From assembly GCA_009733715.1 (NCBI GenBank), contig WMKJ01000019.1:1-64000 (forward strand): DNA of 64,000 bases. Reading direction: 5' to 3'. Below are positions 32,123 to 40,917 of this stretch, one piece after another (within the stretch, counting starts at the first letter, position 1; every line of letters starts with the position of its first letter). Position numbers and translations under genes: made by a program. Below the pieces are notes generated by a model. It had not been told where the DNA came from and did no database searches. It saw only the letters and a program-made list of their open reading frames with translations. The DNA is from Herpomyces periplanetae. Its lineage: Eukaryota > Ascomycota > Laboulbeniomycetes > Herpomycetales > Herpomycetaceae.

Positions 32123-34249
32123 ATGCGAACATTTCCCGTTTATGTTCCCCCCGGTACCTTACTTATCATTTCCCACTCTTTAACTCCCTCTCTTCATCTT
32201 TTCCATTTATCCATTTCTTCTAAATTTAATCTTTCAATCCACTTGTCTAAATTTACCCTCCCCTATTTTCATCAAACTCCATTCTACCTAAAGCTTAACT
32301 TCTTTCATTCAAATCTACCCTCCCTTCCTCACCCTTCACCTGCTAAGCTTAACTCTACTCCTTGCTACTTAAATTCCTCTTCACTATGTCGTGCTATTGT
32401 TCGCTCTGCTTATTCTAATAATTCATCTCCTGAACTATTCCTCGCCTACCTTACCTGTAATCCTTTACCTTTATCCTTCACTCCCCGATTTCTTCATGCT
32501 TTACTCATCGAACTACCCCTCCATGATCGTCAGCTTCAGTTTAATCGTTTACTTCATCTACTCATCCTATACATCTCCCTCAAATCTTCCCCTCTCTCTT
32601 GGTCTTTTTTACTCAAAATTATCCTACGTGGTACTCTCCTCATTAACTCTTTCATCCCCCATAATAATTCTACTCTTTTAAATCCTTCTCTACTTCCATT
32701 TTATCATGCTCTATGGCAAGGCATCCAAATTCACTTACCATCCCCCCAAATTCCCATTAAATCTTCCTTATCTTGGCTCTTCATCGTTCATATACACACC
32801 GTTTCTCCCTCTCCCCAATCTCTTCCCCAGCTAAAGCCTCTACTCCATGATATCTTTTCCTTTATCTTTCCTTCCACTTCTCAAACTTGCCTCTATTCCT
32901 CAATCCTTTATTTCTTCTCTTATTTTAATCATCAACGTCATTCCCTTCCCACTGACTTCCCTTCTCCTTCTTCCCTATCTCCATGCCTCGGCTACGCTAT
33001 TGCATGTTTAAATCCAGATAATCTTTATCAAAATTTCCCCCAGTTAACCCATCAAATGTTAATACATGAAAATCTTATCAATCGTATTCCAAAGCGGTTC
33101 AATGTTGGTGAAACTTCCTTATTCAGCCATTGGCTCACTCTACTACGCTCTGCTGTACTCCTCAATTCCCCGCACCTCGACTCTATCAATATGTTCAATT
33201 GGTCTCCCGTCCTAAACTTACTTGCTAATCATGTTGACCCAATCGATATACTAAATCATTTTATCCATATTAGTGATACCAAAATTTGTCTATACCTAGT
33301 AAATCATTGGGTTCCCAGATATTTACACTCCAACCCTCAATTGGTTCGATCAATTCAATCTTCCGTTTCTCAAAAATTCTCTCCTCCACTTACCCCTTCT
33401 CTAGATTATACTCAAGTTTTTTTACAATTTATAAATTGTCACTTAGACAATGGTACTAATCGGTATAGGCGGGCTCTCAAGGATATATTTGACATTATTC
33501 TCGCAAAATACAATGTCATCGGTTTATTCAAATTTACTCAAGAGCTAAGATCTCACAAAATTTTTGTTTGGCCCAGTGTCATTGCTCGGTGTTTATCCGA
33601 TGCTGATTCCATCACACGTCAACGCAAAAATTCGTCTCTCCCGTCCTCTAAACCTTCCATTGAAAATTGGCTTCAATATCTCAAACTTCACTTACAACAT
33701 GGTGTATCCCCTTCCTACATCTTCTTCCTTTTAAACGTTAAAGTAGGGAAAACTATGCTCTGCCAACAAAACCTCGCTTCTCCTCACCATAATAATCAAG
33801 TCCTTTCTGATGATCGAAATCATTTAATTCACTTACTAGCCTGGAACTTTGCTTTGGATTACTCAAAATCTCCAAAATCTTGCTTTAGAAATGTTTACAC
33901 TTGCTATCGATATCTCCGCGATAGAAATTCTCCCATAAATACTCTAATTGTGAAGTCTTTTATACACGCTGGAATCACCAGAAATCTCTTCAATTCCAAT
34001 TCCCTTAAAAATAACCTCAAGTTCATCGATCCATCTGCCTCTAATTTAATATCATTTGTACAAGATAGCCTGAACCCGAAAACCCAATACAATCCGGAGT
34101 TTTCCCGTTTTATTCCCTCGGACGTTTATAACTTCATCATTAACCTAGTTCGTCAAATTGAAGGCATACAAGTCGCTGAACAATTAGAATTCTATTTTCT
34201 AAAGTGGATAAATGAGGAAGCCTGGCAATCCCGTGAAATTCCTCTATAA
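32123..34249 (+). CDS. Orphan helical protein of 708 aa, possibly mitochondrial and PPR-like
   Basis: I cannot name this protein. The open frame runs from before 32093; the first in-frame ATG is at 32123. It is rich in Ser, Leu, Pro, His and Phe and poor in acidic residues over the first 250 aa. The C-terminal half reads like stacked helices, with stretches such as CYRYLRDRNSPINTLIVKSF followed by an AGITRNL motif, and FIINLVRQIEGIQVAEQLEF, reminiscent of fungal mitochondrial pentatricopeptide-like proteins. An alternative ATG at 32083 in another frame begins MFRFVRIRLFVYGY, a good mitochondrial presequence, so a short upstream exon joined by splicing is possible. Function and location are inference. 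Confidence 0.6.
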   Translation: MRTFPVYVPPGTLLIISHSLTPSLHLFHLSISSKFNLSIHLSKFTLPYFHQTPFYLKLNFFHSNLPSLPHPSPAKLNSTPCYLNSSSLCRAIVRSAYSNNSSPELFLAYLTCNPLPLSFTPRFLHALLIELPLHDRQLQFNRLLHLLILYISLKSSPLSWSFLLKIILRGTLLINSFIPHNNSTLLNPSLLPFYHALWQGIQIHLPSPQIPIKSSLSWLFIVHIHTVSPSPQSLPQLKPLLHDIFSFIFPSTSQTCLYSSILYFFSYFNHQRHSLPTDFPSPSSLSPCLGYAIACLNPDNLYQNFPQLTHQMLIHENLINRIPKRFNVGETSLFSHWLTLLRSAVLLNSPHLDSINMFNWSPVLNLLANHVDPIDILNHFIHISDTKICLYLVNHWVPRYLHSNPQLVRSIQSSVSQKFSPPLTPSLDYTQVFLQFINCHLDNGTNRYRRALKDIFDIILAKYNVIGLFKFTQELRSHKIFVWPSVIARCLSDADSITRQRKNSSLPSSKPSIENWLQYLKLHLQHGVSPSYIFFLLNVKVGKTMLCQQNLASPHHNNQVLSDDRNHLIHLLAWNFALDYSKSPKSCFRNVYTCYRYLRDRNSPINTLIVKSFIHAGITRNLFNSNSLKNNLKFIDPSASNLISFVQDSLNPKTQYNPEFSRFIPSDVYNFIINLVRQIEGIQVAEQLEFYFLKWINEEAWQSREIPL

Positions 34250-34890
34250 GTAATTCCTTCAAACATCAGTATTTTCCACTCTTAACGCCTTCATCTCCCT
34301 CTACCAAATGACGTCACATCCTCCTCCCCAGGACTATACTTTATCCGGCTTATTCAACTCATCTTCCCCACCCTGCTCATCACGCGACTTTTTCTTATTA
34401 GTAACATTACACATTACTAATTATTGCTTCTTCTCTCCGCCTTACCTAACCCTACCGTTCAATCCACTCAGCTTCCATCCTCTTTAATCGTCCCTCTCCA
34501 CATTCACGTGATATTCGACAGATTGGGAATGGAACAGTTTTAGACTCCGACCTACTCATCTTGATTAATAAGCACGTTAAGGACATTTTTGAATATTTTA
34601 GTCTTTTTCATAACTACTTTTCCATACCAAATCCAGTCGCGATTGAACTTACGCGCTGAACATTGGATAAATTAATCTCATAGTATCAGTTAAAGTCTAT
34701 TTCATTAAGTGAAATGTCGTTGTTTTTAATCTAATGGGCTTATTAAACGCGTGCGTCAAGTGAGGCGTGTTTTATTGACTATTGGATGGGTGGGCAGATC
34801 ATTGGTCTATGTGAAAGGTGAAAGTCATATAAAGGTTAAATCATTCAATAACCTACCATTTAATGCTAATATTCTGATAAATCCTTCAAT
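34250..34890. promoter_or_regulatory. POM152 promoter interval with CRE-like and CACGTG sites
   Basis: TGACGTCA (ATF/CREB palindrome) at 34309-34316 and CACGTG at 34505-34510, the latter within CATTCACGTGATATTC, shared with the RSC upstream region. No ORF of note. Confidence 0.45.
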
Positions 34891-37800
34891 ATGAATTCAA
34901 CCCCAAAACTTCAGTCTGCCTTCCCCGCAAATGGCTTGGATAACTCCCGTTCTGATAGAAAATCTTATTCCAAAGCTTTTTCGTCGTCAAGCTCATCTCA
35001 CAGATTCCATAATCATCAACAAAATCATTCAACTTCCCACTTACATCAGCGTAATCGCAGGAAATCAAATGCATTTAGCACTCCTATCGTTCAAGTCGAA
35101 GCTGACGATTCACATCCCGTCATCCCCTTTGAAATCATCGATGCCGCTAGTCAACGCTTATACGTCTTCGCTTTCTACATTGGACTTTGGGCTTGGCGGC
35201 TATACGATTTTTACGCTCTTGTAATCGATGAAACTGAGTCAATGTGGTATTTCCTGAAATGGGTAATATTAGACTTCATATTCCTATTCGGTTTACCAGA
35301 GTTAAAAATCCCCTGGCTTGAATGGCCTCCCTTCCTTACCTTTTTACTCTTTTCTGCACACGCTGTACTCGATGGAATGTTGATGCTTAAAACTGGCATT
35401 CCCTTCTCCGCCTCCCTAATTTCCATGTCAAAATTTCTTTGGGGTCGTGAACTCGCTTTGTCCGATAAACGTGTTAATCCCGCCGATTTACTTTATAACT
35501 CTTCCCTAATTTTGGGTAAACAAGTCATACATATATTACCCGAAGGCTACGCTCTACTAAACCCCGATAAACGTGCTTATTGTATTGGACCAATGTCCCC
35601 CGTTGTCGAAATCCCCATCCAGATTAACCAAACTAAACCAATTGAACTGGAATTTTCCCGCTACGATTTGGATACCTTTGTTCCCGAAAAACTCAATATT
35701 GGTCCTAAAGACGCCGCTCGCATGTACCAAGAGGCCGTTAAACATCATAAAAGTAATCATCACCGTCCTACCGATCCATTATCATTAATCTTTCGTATTA
35801 GGCGAACTGGTGTTTATCGTTTGGAAAAACTTCTTGATGAATCCAAATTAGAAGTTCGACCTCGTCCCACCCACGTTTTCGTCGTAAGCTGCCCTAACGG
35901 TTGGATGAAAGAAACGGGAAAACATAGATGTCGCGGTGACTTATCCAATGTTGTACCTGAAATTGTCGGCATTCCTCCCCTCCGTGTTAAATATCAACGC
36001 TTAGTCAACGGAAAGGATACTCAAACAATCTTGCATGACATCGTACCCGAGAACTTTCTATCTCCTTTCGTCAAGAAAAGTTCAAGTATGTACGCCCGAG
36101 GAAATTTAACGGATCTTTCTTATGCACAAGCCCAAAAGTTAACCGTCCCCATTAACGAAACCTTAAGTACCAGCGGTGACTGGAACTATTCACTGGAAGA
36201 AATTCAGGACGCTCTCGAGAATACTGTATCCTTTTCTGCGTTTGATGCTCGAGCTCCCGCAAAATTTAAAGAATTAAATTTAGAACATGGCTTCAGAGTA
36301 CACGATCGCCCCCGTGTAACCCTAAATGGTTGTGACGGACAAAAGCCATTATTAGTAGCAAAAGATTCAACTGTTGAATTACCTGTAGTATTCAGTGGTG
36401 CGGGTGATGCTACCTCATCAGGCTTTAAACTGTCTTATCGCTTTACCCCCGAGGATGCACTATTACCAAATGGTGAGCATAACCCTAGTGTAGCAGAAGT
36501 GCATGAAGATGCCCTCACGGATCGCCTTACTCGACCATCAATTAAAAAACCCGGATTATATACCATTGTGTCTGTTGCCACAGAGTACTGCGCGGGTGAG
36601 GTGTTGGAGCCGGCTTCGTGCCTGTTACTGAACCCCCCGAAGCCCGACTTGAATATCGTGAGTGAGAAAATGTTCGACAACTGTGCGGAAAATCCAATCG
36701 GTTTGCGCTTGGCTTTGGAACTTCTGGGGACCCCCCCATTTACCATTAAGTATATCGAGCAAAAAGCCGCTTCCAAGGAAACTTGGTTGCGCGAAACCAA
36801 AGTGGACTCGTACAAAGGCCTGCTAGAGTTAACACCCGTCGTTGCGGGAAGCTACACTTATACGTTTATGGAGATTAGTGATGCCGTGTATCATTCTCAG
36901 TCGTTGAAAGAACGTGGGTTAGTGGTCGAGCAAACAGTCAAACCAGCGGCATCCGCGCACTTTGTCGGGCAATTCACAGCGACAGCATGTATTGATGAAG
37001 CTTTGCGATTTCAAGTTAAATTACAGGGTGAACCACCTTGGTCCCTTGAATATGACATTGTGTACGGGAGTAAGCGTACAAAACATCGTGTGGACAACGT
37101 TACAGATGAAAACTTTGAACTGCGCACTAACGTATTACGTTCGGGAGGTCAGTACACCGTAGCTTTGACAAGTGTAGTGGACCGACGTGGGTGTAAAGAA
37201 ATTTTGAATGAGGAATCCAAAGTACTAGTCCGACATCAGAAGCCTAAAGTTGGCTTCGGTGAGGTAGAGGGATTACGGCGAGCTCGGGTTCTCGAAGGAC
37301 GTTCAATATTCGTTCCTTTACGTTTAGTGGGTGACGCCCCGTTTACAGTGCTTCATCGTAATCTGGCTGAAGGAGAAACAGGGCAAATTTTTAAAACATT
37401 AGTGGATTCTATTAACGGAGGAATTTTATTACGGGAACAGGGAACGCATGAAATTGTGGAGTTTCACGATGCTACTTGTCGTGGAGTGATTGATGAAGCA
37501 ACTTCAAAATTTACTGTACGCTGGGTGGAGAGGCCAGATTTTCGTATCTTCGATGAACGACAAGTACGCCAGGAAGGTGAGAAATATGTTAAAACAGAAG
37601 TATGTGAGGGGGATGAGGATTATTTAGAATTGGGATTTACGGGCAAACCACCCTTTTCTCTGCGATACGTGGAGCAAAAACAAGCTACAGGAACCTATAC
37701 GAACAAAGGAAATGCAAAGGGAAAGGAAGTTCATTCTACGCTGGAAACCACGTCAATTCGCATGGACACAGGAACTTCTGGTGTACATGAGTATAAATTT

Positions 37801-38853
37801 TACCGGTTAAACGACGCAAATTACGATGCGCCGGTAGACGGTAAAGTTATCAAACTTGAACAAACCGTACATCCACGACCGAGTGCTCAATTTCGAAAGC
37901 CAGGTCAAACCTATAGTTATTGTGCTGGTGAAGAAAAGGGAGAAGAAGTAATACCTGTTATATTGCAAGGAGTTGCACCATTTTCTTTGGATGTGGAGAT
38001 ACGACACAGTGGGAATAGTAAGCCTGAAAGTTTAACTTTTCGAGGCATTAATACTTACAACTATGATTTACGTGTACCACATGGAACGTTAGAATTGGGC
38101 AATTCAAAAGTATTGATAAAAAAAGTGAGAGATGCCCGGGGTTGTCAAAGTATGCTTGAAACAAGCGGAGTTAACTATCCGACAGTTCAAATTTCTGTTC
38201 ACATGGCACCGAGTATAACGGCACTTGAATCACAAGAAAATTATTGTGTAGGCGAACGTGTATCATTTGTATTATCCGGTAAATCACCCTTCACAATTGG
38301 TTGTGAATTAAACGGTCGAACATTTCTTCGAAACACACGTGAGAGTATGTACGTGCGAATAGCCGATGAACCTGGTATATTTGCCGTTAAAACTTTAAAA
38401 GATTCAGCCTCGAACTGTGTGTCCTACGTCAATATTTCCAAAGTCATTAGGCCATTACCTGCCGTGAGGGTATCAAAAGGTCGAGAGAATATAATTGATA
38501 TACACGAAGGAGGCGAAGCGGAAATATTGTTTGACTTTGTACAGGGTACACCACCTTTTGAATTTACATATACAAGATCGACTAACGCTAAATTTTCCTG
38601 TGTTGGAGGAAAATGTAGCGTTAAAAAGTCCGGTAAAGGAAGTACTGGTAAAACCGGCGGTAATACAAGCGGTAAACCCGAAATTCTTGAAACCCGTACG
38701 CTGATTAGTCCTGATTATTCCTATCGTATTAAAGCTAGCGAAGAGGGAACGTATGAAGTTGTGTCCGTTAAAGACCAATACTGTTCATACAGCAAATATG
38801 GCAAATCAAGCAAACACGGCAAGAGCACCGGGAAGTGGGGAAGCAAGGGCTGA
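34891..38853 (+). CDS. POM152: Nucleoporin Pom152
   Basis: Single exon, 1320 aa (yeast Pom152 is 1337 aa). A Ser/His/Asn-rich cytosolic start leads to three hydrophobic segments at about 88-109, 118-138 and 146-166 (LYVFAFYIGLWAWRLYDFYA, WYFLKWVILDFIFLFGLPEL, PPFLTFLLFSAHAVLDGML). The rest is a chain of Ig-like repeats, each with a GxPPFx(L/I) block (GTPPFTIKY, GEPPWSLEY, GDAPFTVLH, GKPPFSLRY, GVAPFSLDV, GKSPFTIGC, GTPPFEFTY). These form the lumenal ring around the pore membrane. Near the end a Lys/Gly/Ser/Thr-rich insert follows GGKCSVKK, and the protein finishes in a Lys/Gly/Ser tail. These are unusual for the family. Sense-strand composition shifts from pyrimidine-rich to purine-rich along the gene. 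Confidence 0.95.
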   Translation: MNSTPKLQSAFPANGLDNSRSDRKSYSKAFSSSSSSHRFHNHQQNHSTSHLHQRNRRKSNAFSTPIVQVEADDSHPVIPFEIIDAASQRLYVFAFYIGLWAWRLYDFYALVIDETESMWYFLKWVILDFIFLFGLPELKIPWLEWPPFLTFLLFSAHAVLDGMLMLKTGIPFSASLISMSKFLWGRELALSDKRVNPADLLYNSSLILGKQVIHILPEGYALLNPDKRAYCIGPMSPVVEIPIQINQTKPIELEFSRYDLDTFVPEKLNIGPKDAARMYQEAVKHHKSNHHRPTDPLSLIFRIRRTGVYRLEKLLDESKLEVRPRPTHVFVVSCPNGWMKETGKHRCRGDLSNVVPEIVGIPPLRVKYQRLVNGKDTQTILHDIVPENFLSPFVKKSSSMYARGNLTDLSYAQAQKLTVPINETLSTSGDWNYSLEEIQDALENTVSFSAFDARAPAKFKELNLEHGFRVHDRPRVTLNGCDGQKPLLVAKDSTVELPVVFSGAGDATSSGFKLSYRFTPEDALLPNGEHNPSVAEVHEDALTDRLTRPSIKKPGLYTIVSVATEYCAGEVLEPASCLLLNPPKPDLNIVSEKMFDNCAENPIGLRLALELLGTPPFTIKYIEQKAASKETWLRETKVDSYKGLLELTPVVAGSYTYTFMEISDAVYHSQSLKERGLVVEQTVKPAASAHFVGQFTATACIDEALRFQVKLQGEPPWSLEYDIVYGSKRTKHRVDNVTDENFELRTNVLRSGGQYTVALTSVVDRRGCKEILNEESKVLVRHQKPKVGFGEVEGLRRARVLEGRSIFVPLRLVGDAPFTVLHRNLAEGETGQIFKTLVDSINGGILLREQGTHEIVEFHDATCRGVIDEATSKFTVRWVERPDFRIFDERQVRQEGEKYVKTEVCEGDEDYLELGFTGKPPFSLRYVEQKQATGTYTNKGNAKGKEVHSTLETTSIRMDTGTSGVHEYKFYRLNDANYDAPVDGKVIKLEQTVHPRPSAQFRKPGQTYSYCAGEEKGEEVIPVILQGVAPFSLDVEIRHSGNSKPESLTFRGINTYNYDLRVPHGTLELGNSKVLIKKVRDARGCQSMLETSGVNYPTVQISVHMAPSITALESQENYCVGERVSFVLSGKSPFTIGCELNGRTFLRNTRESMYVRIADEPGIFAVKTLKDSASNCVSYVNISKVIRPLPAVRVSKGRENIIDIHEGGEAEILFDFVQGTPPFEFTYTRSTNAKFSCVGGKCSVKKSGKGSTGKTGGNTSGKPEILETRTLISPDYSYRIKASEEGTYEVVSVKDQYCSYSKYGKSSKHGKSTGKWGSKG

Positions 38854-39272
38854 CCTTTTAGGTAGCAACGGACCCCGGCGCCTTCCCAACTCGATAGGGC
38901 TGAATTACCCCTCTTTCCCTCCTCAGTGGGTCTCTGTGTATTAGTGGCATGTAGTGTATGAGATTAATTTTTAGGTTTGGATAAAGACTTTTTTTGATTT
39001 ATTGATTGCTTAGGCTAGGCATTTATATTTACCGGAGTTAAATTTAGTAAACGATTTCGTAAAAATCTTTAAATAGACTTCATTTATTTTAATTCTTTTC
39101 CCATCTCTTCAATCCCCTTCCCCGTGACGTCACGACATGCGCCATTGTTTTTACAAGATTATGTAATCACATGTTCAACCTGTTAATGGGAAAACGCGAA
39201 TTGCGAAAATCAAGTTTTCGCATGGAACATTGGAGTTTTGAAGTATTTGACAATTGATTGAATTATGATAAT
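38854..39272. promoter_or_regulatory. Spacer with a CRE-like site (39125-39132) upstream of the CCDC47-type gene
   Basis: TGACGTCA lies about 140 bp upstream of the ATG at 39273. Otherwise AT-rich, with POM152 3' end signals expected at the left. Confidence 0.4.
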
Positions 39273-40646
39273 ATGAGTTTTCAAGGTTAGTGATAGATTT
39301 TGGTGTAATGAAATTTTTGGTGTAGAAAGTAGGGATTAACAGTTAATCATTTACTAATATTAGCCACAGGTGACCTGAACGGTGTATCACGTATAACAAC
39401 ATCTTCGGCTCCAACACTGTCGTCGATATCGGTCGGGGCTACGGGATCAAATGGAATTGTAGTTGAAGGAATATCCTTAAAAAATTTAAATGGAGAGCAA
39501 TGGCGGCTAATGCTATCACGTTTAACAAGCCGTGAGTTCTTACAACAAGCTATACTATTACCATTTATCGGGTTGATATTCTTTATGAGAATTTGGGGAG
39601 CCCGGTCTAATAGAAAGCTCGTCGATGGATGGTTTAGTATATGGTATAGATTGCTAAAAGATGAGTTTGAGCACGTCGGTGCTGATGTTATCAAAGCAAT
39701 GCCCGTTAATAAAAGACCTAAATCTCAAGATGATTCGTTTAAAAATGAAAGAGAATTCATAGCCAAAGGACTAATTCAGTATATCGGGCCAGCCCAGTTT
39801 GCATGTTATGCAGCCGGAAGAAATAACGTAGTATTTATGGATATGCAAATTAGTACGCTTAAACGATTCAGTCCATTCGCCATTCTGGGTGAGTATTTAT
39901 TAGCTATAATGTTCGACGGTTTTAGCGTAGTAGGCGACAGCCTAGAAGCCAATATACTGTGCCACGAAGGAAAATTGGCCAATGATCTTTACACAAATAA
40001 AGGTTTTCCAGGTGATAGTAGCGCTCCGTACGATGAATTTGTCTGGGCTTTGGTACATCGAACGCGTGTAAAGCGCTTAATGGAAGATTATTACGATTTG
40101 TCCTTGGCATCTGCTAAAACATTACCAAAATTGCCTCCTTGGACGTTAGTGTTAACGGAAAGCAAAGAAATAAGTGGCGCATTAATCAATGATACGTTAA
40201 TTAGAGCCGTGGAGCAAGCTGGGGATCAATTTGTTGCGCTTATAGTATCCGATCAACCGAAAAAGCAACCCATCCGCGTGGACGAAGTAACCGTTGGATA
40301 CCGTCGCATTACATTAATACTAGCATTAGAAAAGGATTGTACAAAGACTTCATCTTTATTTGCCTACACTCTACGTTTACCCGACATGCTAGCCAATCTA
40401 GCTCACTTTAGACCCGATGTAATGCGTAGTATACGGCAAAAGCGTATGGATGAATGGAGACGTTTATTAAAGTTGGATGAATTAGACCGCTTGCGCGAGC
40501 GAAAGTCTGAACAAGATAAAGGCATTAAACAACGACGAGATGAAGCCTTAAAAAAACTGAGCGCTAACGAACAACGCAAAATACTCGAGCGTGAAAAAGA
40601 GCGCAACTTGCGAAAAATGCGCAAAAAACTTATCGTCGGTCGCTAA
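39273..40646 (+). CDS. CCDC47/PAT-complex-type ER membrane protein (DUF1682)
   Basis: I join a 13-nt first exon (39273-39285, MSFQ) to 39364-40646 across a 78-bp intron that has a perfect GTTAGT donor and a TACTAATATTAG branch/acceptor. This gives 431 aa in frame, and the frame is open upstream of the internal ATG at 39510. A short lumenal part precedes one membrane segment (LLPFIGLIFFMRIWG). The cytosolic DUF1682 domain follows, ending in a highly charged coiled coil (KLDELDRLRERKSEQDK, ILEREKERNLRKMRKK). The mammalian homologue CCDC47 (calumin) is part of the PAT complex, which protects transmembrane helices during insertion at the ER translocon, and also binds calcium. The basic coiled coil probably contacts the ribosome; this is inference from the family. 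Confidence 0.88.
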
Positions 40647-40917
40647 ATCTGGTTTCCCTCCACCGTTTCACGTTGATTAGTAAGATTGGGTCAGCTGATC
40701 TTGGGAATATTTGCTTAAGTGTGCACGCGCACGGATGTAACGGTTAGGTTTTTTTGTTGTGAAAATTTTCGAATTTTTTTTTATCACTAGGTTTACTTAT
40801 TAGTTTTACGGGTAGTTTATCGCAGAATGGAAGTATTTAGTATGGTAATGTAGTAGTTACGTTGGGTGGGCTTCAATATAATTGCACATATTCATACACA
40901 CGCGAGTGCGTTAGAGA

